Positions 17,578 to 26,168 of a DNA stretch of 64,000 bases are shown here, one piece after another. The DNA is taken from assembly GCA_024398875.1 (NCBI GenBank), contig JAKSIJ010000003.1, positions 186,001 to 250,000 on the forward strand. The letters are read 5' to 3'. Under the pieces are notes generated by a model. The model saw only the letters and a list, made by a program, of their open reading frames with translations, did no database searches and was not told the DNA's origin. The stretch comes from Fibrobacter sp. Lineage in GTDB: Bacteria > Fibrobacterota > Fibrobacteria > Fibrobacterales > Fibrobacteraceae. A program made the translations under genes and the position numbers. Position 1 is the first letter of the stretch. The number at the start of each line of letters is the position of its first letter.

Positions 17578-18834
17578 ATGCGTCCTTTCTTTAGACAAAC
17601 CAAACCGGCACTCGTCCGGTCCAAAATCGCAGCCCTTTCCCTTATCAGCACCCTCTGTCTTTGCGCATGCGGAAATGACGACAAATCTACACCCAGCGGG
17701 GAATTCGAGGCATCGGGCACCATTGCCGAACTTCATCTGGAGTACGGAGATATCCCTCTCTTGGATAGCATCGTTCTAGATGCATACGGCATAGACACCC
17801 TCCACATCGTGCAGAATTCCGCCGAAACAGACTTCTCTCTGGACCTGTTCCCCTACGACCGCTGGAAATTTGAGGCAAAACTCTACGCCAACGGCTTCCT
17901 GATGCAAACAGGAGAACTCACTGCAAGGATTGATGCCGGCGAAATCGAGAATCTCTCCATCCAAATGCATCCACTTCTTGGCTTTGTATATATGGAAATA
18001 CCCCTCGGCCTCGGAAACCCTGTAGGCATCAAGGAAGGCGCCCTAGAACTCTCCGACGGGAAAAAGAGCTACAACTATGCAGGCCATATCCAAGACGACC
18101 GCATCACTTTTGCAAGCGAGGCTCTCCCCCTCAATCAAAATTATCAGCTAAAACTCGTTCTCAAAAATAAAACCGGTGAAGTTCTCTACCATGTGGAAGA
18201 CTCCGTCTCGCTCAATGAAGAGGAGCCTGTCCCGAACCTCAACCTGATGGCACTCCGCGGGAAAGCAAATCTTTTCATCCAAATCGCCGAAGAAACCAGT
18301 TTCAATTTCTTAGTTCACCTTCCCTCCACCCACCGTACTCCAAAAGTTGGAGATATGCTCATTACCGAATTCTTCAGCGCACCGTTGAAAAGCGATTCCA
18401 CACAGTACGAGTTCATCGAAATCTACAACGGGAGCCTGGACACCCTCAATCTCGCCGGGTGCACCATCGGTACGACCGCAAACGAGGCCAAGGGCTGGAA
18501 AATCACCCGCGAATTCATCGCCCCCAGCGAAATTCTGGTCCTGGGCGATTCCTCTGCAAAAACGCCGGAGCCCTTCCGCAATACGGAAACCTGGGGCGAC
18601 CTCACCAACACCCAAAGCAACATCGTCCTTGCCTGCGATGGAATTGCCATGGACTCCCTCTATTACAACAGCAAGCCCGACAGCCTAAGCGAGGGGACCC
18701 TCCCCAACTACAGTAACCCCAGTTCCAACCCCCTCAGCACGGCGCTTGACATGGCAAAGTGGGAAACCAAGGACAAGGCGACCTCCTGGTGCATGGGCAC
18801 TCCAACGCCGGGTTCTATTCAACCATGCCCATAA
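17578..18834 (+). CDS. Lipoprotein with lamin-tail (LTD) domain
   Basis: The 418-residue precursor has a signal peptide ending in a lipobox (LCLCACG, probable lipidated Cys31). A carboxypeptidase-regulatory-like or Ig-like N-terminal half of unknown role precedes an LTD domain (about residues 255-405): MLITEFFSAP, EFIEIYNGSLDTLNLAGCTI, APSEILVLGDS and SNIVLACDG. LTD domains occur in secreted and surface proteins and are thought to bind or anchor. The ATG has a perfect AGGAGG (17567-17572). The downstream gene is terC, with 41 bp between. Confidence 0.8.
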   Translation: MRPFFRQTKPALVRSKIAALSLISTLCLCACGNDDKSTPSGEFEASGTIAELHLEYGDIPLLDSIVLDAYGIDTLHIVQNSAETDFSLDLFPYDRWKFEAKLYANGFLMQTGELTARIDAGEIENLSIQMHPLLGFVYMEIPLGLGNPVGIKEGALELSDGKKSYNYAGHIQDDRITFASEALPLNQNYQLKLVLKNKTGEVLYHVEDSVSLNEEEPVPNLNLMALRGKANLFIQIAEETSFNFLVHLPSTHRTPKVGDMLITEFFSAPLKSDSTQYEFIEIYNGSLDTLNLAGCTIGTTANEAKGWKITREFIAPSEILVLGDSSAKTPEPFRNTETWGDLTNTQSNIVLACDGIAMDSLYYNSKPDSLSEGTLPNYSNPSSNPLSTALDMAKWETKDKATSWCMGTPTPGSIQPCP

Positions 18835-18875
18835 CCTAAAAAAAATGCTATATTCCAAGAACAAGGTAAGGTATC

Positions 18876-19829
18876 ATGGTTTTATTCTGGATCCTATTTC
18901 TCGTTCTCGTAGGCATCATCCTTGCCTTGGATCTTGGCGTATTCAACAAAAAGGACCATGTCATCAGTGTAGGCGAAGCCCTCCGCTGGACAGGAGTCTG
19001 GATTCTCGTTTCCCTCGCCTTTGACGTGGCCATCTTTTTCCTGTATGGGAATGGAATCATTGAAGGACCGAAAGGCCCCATTGCTGGTTCCGAGGCCGCA
19101 CTGGAATACCTCACCGGCTATGTCATCGAAAAATCCCTTTCCCTCGACAACATCTTTGTGATGGCAGCCATTTTCGCCTACTTCAAGATTCCTCAAATCT
19201 ACCAGCATCGCGTGTTGTTCTGGGGTATTCTGGGCGCCATCATTCTCCGCGGCATTTTCATTTTTGGCGGTACCGCCCTCATCCTCCATTTCGGCTGGAT
19301 CATGTACATCTTTGGCGTCATTCTCATCTTCACCGCCCTCAAAATGTTGTTCGGGAAAGACGATGAGGAACAGGACTTGGAGAAGAACGCCGTAGTCCGA
19401 TTCTGCAGGGCGTTCCTCCCTGTCACAACAAAGATGGAAGGCCACGCCTTCATCATTAAGGAAAACGGAAAGCGGTTCATCACTCCGCTCCTCGTGACGC
19501 TATTCGTCATCGAGACTTCCGACGTACTCTTTGCCGTGGACTCCATTCCCGCAATCTTTGCAGTGACTTTGGACCCCTTCATCGTGTTCACGTCCAACAT
19601 CATGGCCATTCTCGGGCTACGCTCCCTCTATTTCGCCCTAGCCGCAATGCTCGCCAAGTTCGCCAAGCTGAAATACGCCATCGTCTTCATCCTGGCGTTT
19701 ATCGGCGTGAAAATGCTGATTGTGGAACTCTACGAGATTCCTACAGCCATTAGCCTTGCCTTGATTGTAGTGGCCCTCGTTGCAGGGACGCTGGCTAGTC
19801 TTGTAAAAAAAATTAGCACGATGCGCTAA
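18876..19829 (+). CDS. TerC family integral membrane protein
   Basis: The 317-residue protein has about nine hydrophobic segments and TerC signatures: an acidic first helix (LALDLGVFNKKDH), YVIEKSLSLDNIFVM in the conserved position, and FVIETSDVLFAVDSIPAIFAV with the paired acidic residues. Members are linked to tellurite resistance and, in better-studied cases, to Mn2+ export or insertion of exported proteins' metal cofactors. The partner ter genes are absent, so Mn2+ or general metal handling is the more likely role. Confidence 0.92.
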   Translation: MVLFWILFLVLVGIILALDLGVFNKKDHVISVGEALRWTGVWILVSLAFDVAIFFLYGNGIIEGPKGPIAGSEAALEYLTGYVIEKSLSLDNIFVMAAIFAYFKIPQIYQHRVLFWGILGAIILRGIFIFGGTALILHFGWIMYIFGVILIFTALKMLFGKDDEEQDLEKNAVVRFCRAFLPVTTKMEGHAFIIKENGKRFITPLLVTLFVIETSDVLFAVDSIPAIFAVTLDPFIVFTSNIMAILGLRSLYFALAAMLAKFAKLKYAIVFILAFIGVKMLIVELYEIPTAISLALIVVALVAGTLASLVKKISTMR

Positions 19830-19841
19830 TCATGAATTACG

Positions 19842-20190
19842 AGAAGCTTCTGACGATGAACTCGCCAGAAACAATTATGAATTATGAGTTATGAAGTATG
19901 AGAAGCATCTGATGGTGAATTCTCATAAGATAATTTTGAATTGTGAATTTTGAATTGTGAATTGATAACTAAGGCGAGTGAAACGACCGAGCTTGCTCGG
20001 GCACTTCCGAGCCGAAGTCAAAATGAGTGCGAAGCACTAATTATTAATTATGGATTATGAAGTACGAGAGGCATCTGACGATGAACTCGCCAGAAATAAT
20101 TATGAATTATGAAGTATGAGAGACTTCTGACGACGATTTCTCTCGAGATAATTATGAATTTTGAATTTTAAATTTTGAATTGTGAATTGC
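19842..20190. repeat. Long heptamer array E with embedded palindromes
   Basis: A 350-bp non-coding block between the convergent terC and receiver-like genes. A segment including TCTGACGATGAACTCGCC occurs near 19850 and again near 20077, each with the flanking GAATTATGA-type heptamers, and diverged copies lie near 19905 and 20125. Inside are small palindromes CCGAGC-TT-GCTCGG (about 19987) and AGTGC-GAA-GCACT (about 20026), like those at 10950-11056. No open frame is supported. Confidence 0.7.
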
Positions 20191-20192
20191 GT

Positions 20193-20648
20193 TTACCCGT
20201 GAATCTGGGCAGCGGGCCGTTCCATGTCGAACAGACGGCGGAGCAGTTCCGTGCGAGACGGATCGCGTTCATCAGGCAAAGTCAGCGGACCCATGGAGAT
20301 GGCCACCAGAATGGAACCCGGATAGTTATTGGCGCGCTTGATGAAATCGCTGGCTGAAACGCCCTCAGTATAGAAATCCACCACGAAGGTATCCCAGTCG
20401 TCATTCTCGATTTCGGCAATGGCTTCTTCCTCGGTCTTAACAGCCTTAAAGGTTGCACCCACCAGAAGGTCGGAAAGGACTTCCAGGCAGGCATTGCGAT
20501 TGGTGTCATTCTCTTCCCAAATCAGGATGCGGCGCGTGGTGTAATCGCGAACAATGGGAGCCAGGTTTTCAGCAGATTCTTCACCAAGAAAATCCTTCTC
20601 GGATTCCTCGTCCAATTCGTCATCAAAATTATCGAGTTCTTTTGCCAT
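20193..20648 (-). CDS. Truncated receiver-like (CheY-fold) protein
   Basis: About 151 residues. An acidic N-terminus (DDELDEESEKDFLGEESAE) precedes a response-regulator-like fold: RILIWEENDTNRNACLEVL, a candidate phospho-acceptor Asp in DTFVVDFYTEG, and SILVAISMGPLT in place of the conserved Thr/Ser strand. The last strand and conserved Lys are not clear and no output domain is present. The ATG at 20648 was preferred over an upstream in-frame start because the longer frame crosses the promoter region. It is divergent from typA. It may be a signalling adaptor or a decayed regulator. Confidence 0.65.
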   Translation of the reverse strand: MAKELDNFDDELDEESEKDFLGEESAENLAPIVRDYTTRRILIWEENDTNRNACLEVLSDLLVGATFKAVKTEEEAIAEIENDDWDTFVVDFYTEGVSASDFIKRANNYPGSILVAISMGPLTLPDERDPSRTELLRRLFDMERPAAQIHG

Positions 20649-20673
20649 AGTGGTTTGAAATATAGCAAAAGAG

Positions 20674-20702
20674 TTGAAAAAACGCCACTTTTTTTCTATC
20701 TT
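20674..20702 (+). promoter_or_regulatory. Promoter of typA
   Basis: TTGAAA (20674-20679) and TATCTT (20697-20702) are 17 bp apart. The -10 continues as TATCTTTG, which fits the TAnnTTTG element of FCB-group promoters. The gene start is 37 bp downstream. Confidence 0.6.
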
Positions 20703-20738
20703 TGGGCCCAAAAATGAACCTTAGAGGTCAAGATATCT

Positions 20739-22574
20739 ATGGATCAGTCAAAGATTAGAAACGTTGCCATCATCGCCCACGTAGACCATGGTAAAACAAC
20801 TCTGGTGAACCAGCTGTTGAAGCAATGCGGAACCTTCCACGAAGGTGAAGAAGTCGTGGACCGCGTGATGGACTCCGACAACCTGGAACGCGAGCGCGGC
20901 ATTACCATTCTCTCCAAGAACACAAGCGTCATGTACAAGGGCTACCGCGTGAACATCGTGGATACCCCGGGGCACGCCGACTTCGGTGGCCAGGTGGAAC
21001 GCGTTCTCGGAACCGTGGATGGAGTGCTTCTGGTGGTGGACGCCTTCGAAGGCCCCATGGCCCAGACCCGCTTTGTGACCCAGAAGGCACTGGAACTGGG
21101 ACTCATTCCTATCGTGGTGGTGAACAAGATTGACCGCGATGGCTGTAACCCGCTCCTCGCCCTCGACAAGGTTTTCGACTTGTTCTGCGAACTGGATGCC
21201 AACGAACAGCAGTTGGATTTCGACAAGGTGTTCGGTAGTGGCCGTACTGGCATTTGCCGCGCCGAAATGGAAGACCCGGATGGGAACTTCAGCATCCTGA
21301 TGGACAAGATTATCGAACGCATTCCAGCTCCCAAGGGCGACCCCGCAGCAGAACCTCTTCTGCAGATTGCCTCCCTGGAATACTCCACCTTCCTTGGCCG
21401 CTTGGCCGTAGGCCGCGTACAGCAGGGAACATTCAAGGCAAACCAGACTTACGCTCAGGCATTTACCGATGGCTCTGTGAAGACCATTCGCCCTCAGAAG
21501 ATTCTGCGCTATGAAGGCCTCACGCCAAAGCCGGTGGACGAAGCTGGTCCAGGTGACATCATCCTTCTCGCTGGTCTCGATACTTTCGATATCGGTGATA
21601 CCATCAGTGCAACAAACAATCCGGTACACCTTCCCCGCATTCACATCGACCCGCCCACCATCTCCATGAACTTCACGGTGAACACCTCGCCCCTGGCCGG
21701 CAAGTACGGAGGAAAGTTCATGACGGGTAACCAATTGCAGGAACGTCTGGAACGCGCCCACATGGCTGACCCCGCCCTCCTGGTGGAAAAGATTGACGGT
21801 GCATCTACATTCAAGGTTTCTGGCCGTGGCATTCTCCACCTTACCATTCTGGTGGAAAACATGCGCCGCGAACTTTACGAATTCACCATCGGCAGTCCTC
21901 AGGTGATTTTCCACAACGATGAAAGCGGAAAGCTCCTGGAACCTGTGGAAGATTTCAAGGTGGAAGTGCCCAGCGAATTCAGCGGAGCCTGCATCCAGGA
22001 AATCCAGCAGCGCAAGGGCGAAATGGTAAACATGATGACCGACGACAACGACCGCGTAACGCTCGAGTTCGTGGTTCCCAGCCGTGGCCTCATCGGTATT
22101 CGTCCGAAGCTGCTTTCCCTCTCCAAGGGTTACGCAGTTTCCCAGTCCATCTTCAAGGAATACCAGCCCTACAAGGGCGATATTCCCACCCGCATCAACG
22201 GTGTGCTCATTGCAAAGGAACCTGGCGAATCTGCAAGCTACGCTCTTTCCAACTTGGAAGAACGTGGCTACCTCATCATCGGCCCGGGTGCAGAAGTCTA
22301 TCCGGGTATGATTGTGGGCGAACACAACCGCGACGTAGATATCGTGGTGAACGTCACCAAGGGTAAACACCTTACCAACATGCGTTCCAAGGCCGCTGAT
22401 GACATGATTCAGCTGACACCTTACCGCCGCCTCACTTTGGAAGAATGCGTTACCTTCATCAACGATGACGAATGCATCGAAGTGACTCCGGAAGTTCTCC
22501 GCCTCCGCAAGAATACGCTGGATCACCTGAAGCGCAAGCAGGAATCCAAGAAGCCCGCAGAGGACGAAGATTAA
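20739..22574 (+). CDS. typA: Translational GTPase TypA/BipA
   Basis: The 611-residue protein starts [20 protein letters not shown] (G1), has [11 protein letters not shown] (G2), [16 protein letters not shown] (G3) and VVNKIDRDG (G4), then EF-G-like domains and the BipA-specific C-terminal domain ([20 protein letters not shown]). It acts on the ribosome in 50S assembly and stress adaptation. Length is normal. A strong promoter precedes it, and a set of stem-loops follows between it and prfB. Confidence 0.97.
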   Translation: MDQSKIRNVAIIAHVDHGKTTLVNQLLKQCGTFHEGEEVVDRVMDSDNLERERGITILSKNTSVMYKGYRVNIVDTPGHADFGGQVERVLGTVDGVLLVVDAFEGPMAQTRFVTQKALELGLIPIVVVNKIDRDGCNPLLALDKVFDLFCELDANEQQLDFDKVFGSGRTGICRAEMEDPDGNFSILMDKIIERIPAPKGDPAAEPLLQIASLEYSTFLGRLAVGRVQQGTFKANQTYAQAFTDGSVKTIRPQKILRYEGLTPKPVDEAGPGDIILLAGLDTFDIGDTISATNNPVHLPRIHIDPPTISMNFTVNTSPLAGKYGGKFMTGNQLQERLERAHMADPALLVEKIDGASTFKVSGRGILHLTILVENMRRELYEFTIGSPQVIFHNDESGKLLEPVEDFKVEVPSEFSGACIQEIQQRKGEMVNMMTDDNDRVTLEFVVPSRGLIGIRPKLLSLSKGYAVSQSIFKEYQPYKGDIPTRINGVLIAKEPGESASYALSNLEERGYLIIGPGAEVYPGMIVGEHNRDVDIVVNVTKGKHLTNMRSKAADDMIQLTPYRRLTLEECVTFINDDECIEVTPEVLRLRKNTLDHLKRKQESKKPAEDED

Positions 22575-22635
22575 GGCGAACGATACGCGGGTGAATTTAT
22601 TCATCCGCATATCCGAGTCGCAACCCGGAACGCCG

Positions 22636-22683
22636 AAAAGGCATACTATTTTCGTTCTTTTTGCGAAAAAGTATGCCTTTTTT
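22636..22683. terminator. Stem-loop 1 after typA, terminator
   Basis: AAAAGGCATACTATTTTCG pairs with CGAAAAAGTATGCCTTTT (one bulged base) and is followed by TTTTTT. It can serve both converging genes. Confidence 0.8.
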
Positions 22684-22724
22684 ATTTTGTACGAAATAAA
22701 AAACGAGTTTCAAGCATCCATGAA

Positions 22725-22762
22725 TACGTACTATCTACACAAAACAATGCGAATAGTACGTA
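22725..22762. repeat. Stem-loop 2, inverted repeat TACGTACTAT
   Basis: TACGTACTAT (22725-22734) pairs perfectly with ATAGTACGTA (22753-22762) across an 18-base loop. It shares the ACTAT/ATAGT core with the stem-loops on either side. Confidence 0.7.
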
Positions 22763-22785
22763 CGGGAGCATACAACTTTGAATCC

Positions 22786-22829
22786 AAGGGCATACTATTT
22801 TGCCTTTAACCGCACAATAGTATGCCTTT
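22786..22829. terminator. Stem-loop 3, probable prfB terminator
   Basis: GGCATACTATT (22789-22799) pairs with AATAGTATGCC (22816-22826) and is flanked by A and T runs. It is nearly the same arm sequence as stem-loop 1. It lies just after the stop of prfB on the bottom strand. Confidence 0.65.
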
Positions 22830-22850
22830 TAAGGAATTTCTAGAATATTT

Positions 22851-23961
22851 CTAGGATTTTTCTGCTTCGCTGGTGCTTAGCAGGTATGCGTTAATGAAAG
22901 GTTTGATTTTCCCATCCAGCACGCCTGCGGTGTCAGAGGTTTCCACATTGGTGCGGAGATCCTTCACCAGCTGGTACGGTTGCAGCACGTAGCTGCGAAT
23001 CTGGCTTCCCCACTCCACCTTCTTCTTCTCTGCCATACGGGCGTCGCGCTTCGCTTCTTCTTCCAGGCGGTAGTGTTCCTGCACCATGACCTTGAGCATC
23101 TTGTAGCAAGTCTCGCGGTTCTGAATCTGAGAACGTTCCGTCTGGCAACTGGCCATAATGCCCGTGGGCAAGTGGGTCATGCGCACAGCGGAATCCGTCT
23201 TGTTGATGTACTGGCCACCGGCGCCACTACTGCGGTAGGTATCCACACGCACATCCGCCATATCCAAATCGAACTCCACGTCGTCATGTTCCGGATAGAG
23301 GTACAGCGCACAGAAGCTTGTATGCCGCCGGGCATTTGCATCAAAGGGACTGATGCGCACCAGGCGGTGCACGCCGATTTCCGAGCGAAGCAAGCCGTAG
23401 GCATTTTCGCAAGTCACTTCGATAGTGGCGCTCTTCAGACCGGCGTCTTCCGCCTCCTGAAAATCCACCACCTTGAAGTCCATCTTTTCGCGTTCAAAGA
23501 AGTGGGTATACATGCGGAAGAGCATCAGCGCCCAGTCCTGGGCTTCCGTGCCACCCGCACCCGGATGAAGCGTCAAAAGGCAATTGCAAGCATCGTCCGG
23601 CCCGTTCAGCATCTTCTTGAATTCCATCTCCTCAATACGGGCCTTCAATGCCGCCACATCAGATTCAATGGAAGCCGTAAGCTCCGCCGAATCCTCATCC
23701 TTGCTCATTTCATAGAGTTCGGCCAAATCATTGCATGTCTGGGAAACTTCATTCCAGGAATTCAGCAAATCACGAATATTCCCAATCTTCTTCATCATAG
23801 ATTGGGCTTTTTCCTGATTATTCCAAAGGTCTGGATCGCTGGAGTCCTTCTCCAGCACATAGAGTTCTTCTTGCTTAGCCTCTAAGTCAAAGATACCCCC
23901 AGAGCTTATCCACGCGGGCGCGTAAATCGATAAGCCCGGTATGCGTCGTCTGGAATGCCAT
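22851..23961 (-). CDS. prfB: Peptide chain release factor 2, programmed +1 frameshift
   Basis: The reading starts at ATG 23961 (MAFQTTHTGLIDLRARVDKL), reaches an in-frame TGA at codon 25 (23889-23887) within GGGGGTATCTTTGAC, and continues in the +1 frame as DLEAKQEELYVLEKD. This is the classical RF2 autoregulatory site. The joined product is about 369 residues, with the UGA-recognition SPF motif in RISPFDANARR and GGQ at about residues 248-250. RF2 releases peptides at UGA and UAA. The ATG overlaps the stop of the isomerase gene by one base (TAATG). The frame after the shift alone would miss the N-terminal 24 residues. Confidence 0.97.
23878..23898 (-). promoter_or_regulatory. RF2 programmed frameshift signal
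   Basis: On the bottom strand a Shine-Dalgarno-like GGGGG lies upstream of the slippery CTT with TGA C in the zero-frame A site, matching the Escherichia coli prfB arrangement. Low RF2 stalls termination at the UGA and favours the +1 slip. Confidence 0.95.
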
Positions 23962-24977
23962 TACTTGGCCGCCCCGATTGCCTCAGGAGGCGTATACTTC
24001 TTATCCAGGTACTGAACCTTATAGGTCTTTCCAAGGCCATCCAGATAGGCCTTCAACTGCTGCTGACGGTCTTGTTCCGCCTGAACGCGGAGGATGTATT
24101 CAATCTGGAACTTATAGCTTTCATACTTGCCATCGTTCTTCTCGGTAAGCATGAAGATGCTGATGCCGTCCTTCTCGGTGATGATGTCGGAAATTTCTCC
24201 CACATTCATCTTGGCGATAGCCTTCACATAGCCGTCGCCCTTGGACTTGGCAATGAACTTGTTCATGATGCCGCCAGTTTTCTTGGCATCCTTATCGTCG
24301 CTGTAAACAGCAGCCAGCTGTGCAAACGTAGCCTTCTTGCTGCGAACCTGAGCGGCAAGGCCCTTCAGCATGTCCTTGGCATCGCTAATTTCCTGAGCAG
24401 ACTTGCCCTTGGTGCTAATGAAGATGCGAGCTCCGCTAACAGTGTCGCTAACCACAACCTTGCCCTTGTTCAATTCCCAGAAAGCCTGCATCTGCTTTTC
24501 AGTGGGATTGCCAGGATACGGCACCTTCTTCTCCAGAATGATTTCGCTCTGAAGCTGTTCCTCAATCTTCTTTTCGAACTGGGCCATAGTAGTGTTGGAC
24601 TTCTTCAGTTCCTTCTGGAACACCTCTTCACTGCCAAACTGAGCCTTGAAGAGTTTCACGGTGCTGTCCACCTTGGACTTCGCCACCTTGATCCCCTGCT
24701 TCTGAGCTTCAAGCTTCACCAATTCCTGACCCACCAAATTGTCAATCACCGCATAGCGGACCTGGGTCATCTGTTCGTCATTCAGCTTCTTGCCCGGGAA
24801 CTGCTGAGCGGCAAGCATCTGGGTAAGACTATCAATCTTACCGGCAGAAATGCCAGCCTTTTCCACACGAATCACATCCATGCTCTTGCTGTTCAAAAGC
24901 TGAGCAGATGCAAGCCCTGCAGCCAAGGCAACCGTCAAAATTCCGCGAGAAACCATTTTAAGAGAACGCATTTTCAT
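23961..24977 (-). CDS. Periplasmic peptidyl-prolyl isomerase, PpiC/SurA-like
   Basis: The 338-residue protein has a signal peptide (cleavage near LASAQ), a SurA_N-like helical chaperone region (about 30-170), and a parvulin domain (about 175-275) with ARIFISTKGKSAQE, ATFAQLAAVYSDD, GGIMNKF and VGEISDIITEKDGISIFML. It assists folding of outer-membrane proteins. It overlaps prfB by one base, so the two are translationally coupled, an unusual pairing of functions. Confidence 0.9.
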   Translation of the reverse strand: MKMRSLKMVSRGILTVALAAGLASAQLLNSKSMDVIRVEKAGISAGKIDSLTQMLAAQQFPGKKLNDEQMTQVRYAVIDNLVGQELVKLEAQKQGIKVAKSKVDSTVKLFKAQFGSEEVFQKELKKSNTTMAQFEKKIEEQLQSEIILEKKVPYPGNPTEKQMQAFWELNKGKVVVSDTVSGARIFISTKGKSAQEISDAKDMLKGLAAQVRSKKATFAQLAAVYSDDKDAKKTGGIMNKFIAKSKGDGYVKAIAKMNVGEISDIITEKDGISIFMLTEKNDGKYESYKFQIEYILRVQAEQDRQQQLKAYLDGLGKTYKVQYLDKKYTPPEAIGAAK

Positions 24978-25005
24978 TCCTTGTTAAAATTTACGGACTA
25001 AATAT

Positions 25006-25046
25006 AAAAAAAGCGCCCGATGGAGACCATCGCAGGCGCTTTTTAT
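25006..25046 (-). terminator. Terminator after the surface lipoprotein gene
   Basis: AAAAGCGCC-GATGG and CCATCG-GGCGCTTTT form a strong hairpin with T runs on both strands. It separates the lipoprotein gene from the isomerase gene. Confidence 0.85.
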
Positions 25047-25066
25047 TTTGGCAGATTGAGCAGGAA

Positions 25067-26155
25067 TTATTCCAAACGGGCTGTTGGATCAATTTCACGG
25101 ACAGTCACATACTTGTACTCAGCCTGAACAACATTGTTGGCATTTCCATCAGTACGCATAAGAACTGCTCCGTGGCCCTCTAAAATTGCGGATTTTGCGT
25201 CCACCAAGCCATTATAACTCTCACAGCCGCTAATAGTTGCTGCACCGTATGCTGCCCCGGACCAATCGGCTCCGGCATCATCTGCCTCACCAACTTTTTC
25301 CCATTTAGCTAAGCTGGGTTCACCTCCAGATATGGAGTCAATATAGAGTTCTAAATGAACCGAAGTCTCAGTAGAATTATATACGATATACTTCATGCCA
25401 ATCCAACGATTAGCAGGAAGTTTTTCTCCACCCCAAAGCGGCGTCTGCTGGCCAATCACGCCCATGCTCTGGTAATAGCTGTCAGGGTGTTTCCATTCCT
25501 TCTCAAAATCCCATTTTCCATCATGGCGGAACCGGGCATAATAAGTACTGGCGTCACAATTATTGCCTCCACTGGAGGCATGCCCTAAATTGCCACTGCG
25601 GACACCCACAACCATGCCACCCCAATCAGGGCCACCTACGGAAGCCTCGCCGCGACGATAGTAGCCAGTCCATTCCACATTCTTGAAAAATTGTTTTTGA
25701 GTGGAGTTGTTGTCGTTGGCATTGATATGGAATCGAGGGCCGGAACTCATCATCTGCATCACACCCTGTCCATCAATTTTGAAGAAAGGGTTTGCATCTC
25801 CGTCACTGCGGTTATCCGTCCAACCCGTCGGGTCATCCGGATCTCCGTCCCAGCTCACACCACGGGCATTCCCGTTGCCCCAATGAGCCGACGTCCATTC
25901 AATCGTTCCCGCTTTTGTAGCATAGAATTCCTTAGAGCCGAATACATCCGTCACTGCACCGCTAGCAGAAGAGCCCGCAGCATTTTCACTAGAAAAGCCT
26001 TGAGGGCTTTCACTAGAACTGGGTTCTGCGCCACTTGACAAATCCAGTTCACTACTGGAGGAGTTCTCATCGGAAACATTAGACCCACTGTCATCACCAC
26101 AGGCAATAAACAAGGCGGCGGCAATAAGACCAAAGCATAAATTCAGAGATTTCAT
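25067..26155 (-). CDS. Surface lipoprotein with a repeated jelly-roll-like domain
   Basis: About 362 residues from ATG 26155, which has a fitting AGGGAAAG ribosome binding site. The lipobox is LFIACGDD (Cys19). A Ser/Glu-rich linker (about 25-75) leads to one copy of a 280-residue domain. Its hallmarks are GTIEWTSAHWGNG, GPRFHIN, FFKNVEWTGYYRR, GGNNCDASTYYARFRHDGKW, WIGMKYIVYNSTE and YKYVTVREIDPTA. Two more copies occur in the next gene. The all-beta look, Trp/Tyr content and conserved Cys suggest a carbohydrate-binding or polysaccharide-lyase-like fold; I do not recognise the family. It lies 13 bp after the neighbouring gene, so they form one operon. Confidence 0.75.
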   Translation of the reverse strand: MKSLNLCFGLIAAALFIACGDDSGSNVSDENSSSSELDLSSGAEPSSSESPQGFSSENAAGSSASGAVTDVFGSKEFYATKAGTIEWTSAHWGNGNARGVSWDGDPDDPTGWTDNRSDGDANPFFKIDGQGVMQMMSSGPRFHINANDNNSTQKQFFKNVEWTGYYRRGEASVGGPDWGGMVVGVRSGNLGHASSGGNNCDASTYYARFRHDGKWDFEKEWKHPDSYYQSMGVIGQQTPLWGGEKLPANRWIGMKYIVYNSTETSVHLELYIDSISGGEPSLAKWEKVGEADDAGADWSGAAYGAATISGCESYNGLVDAKSAILEGHGAVLMRTDGNANNVVQAEYKYVTVREIDPTARLE

Positions 26156-26168
26156 TTTCTTTCCCTTT

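Noticed and set aside
19842-20190. A CRISPR array
   Set aside because: The repeats are short, irregular and have no uniform spacers; no cas genes are present.
20748-22610. A 620-codon open frame antisense to typA
   Set aside because: It lies fully inside the typA gene on the opposite strand, and its residue pattern is that of a reversed gene without motifs.
22851-23858. A separate RF2 gene starting at ATG 23858
   Set aside because: The upstream codons, the TGA site and the slip signal show that this is the continuation of prfB after the frameshift.
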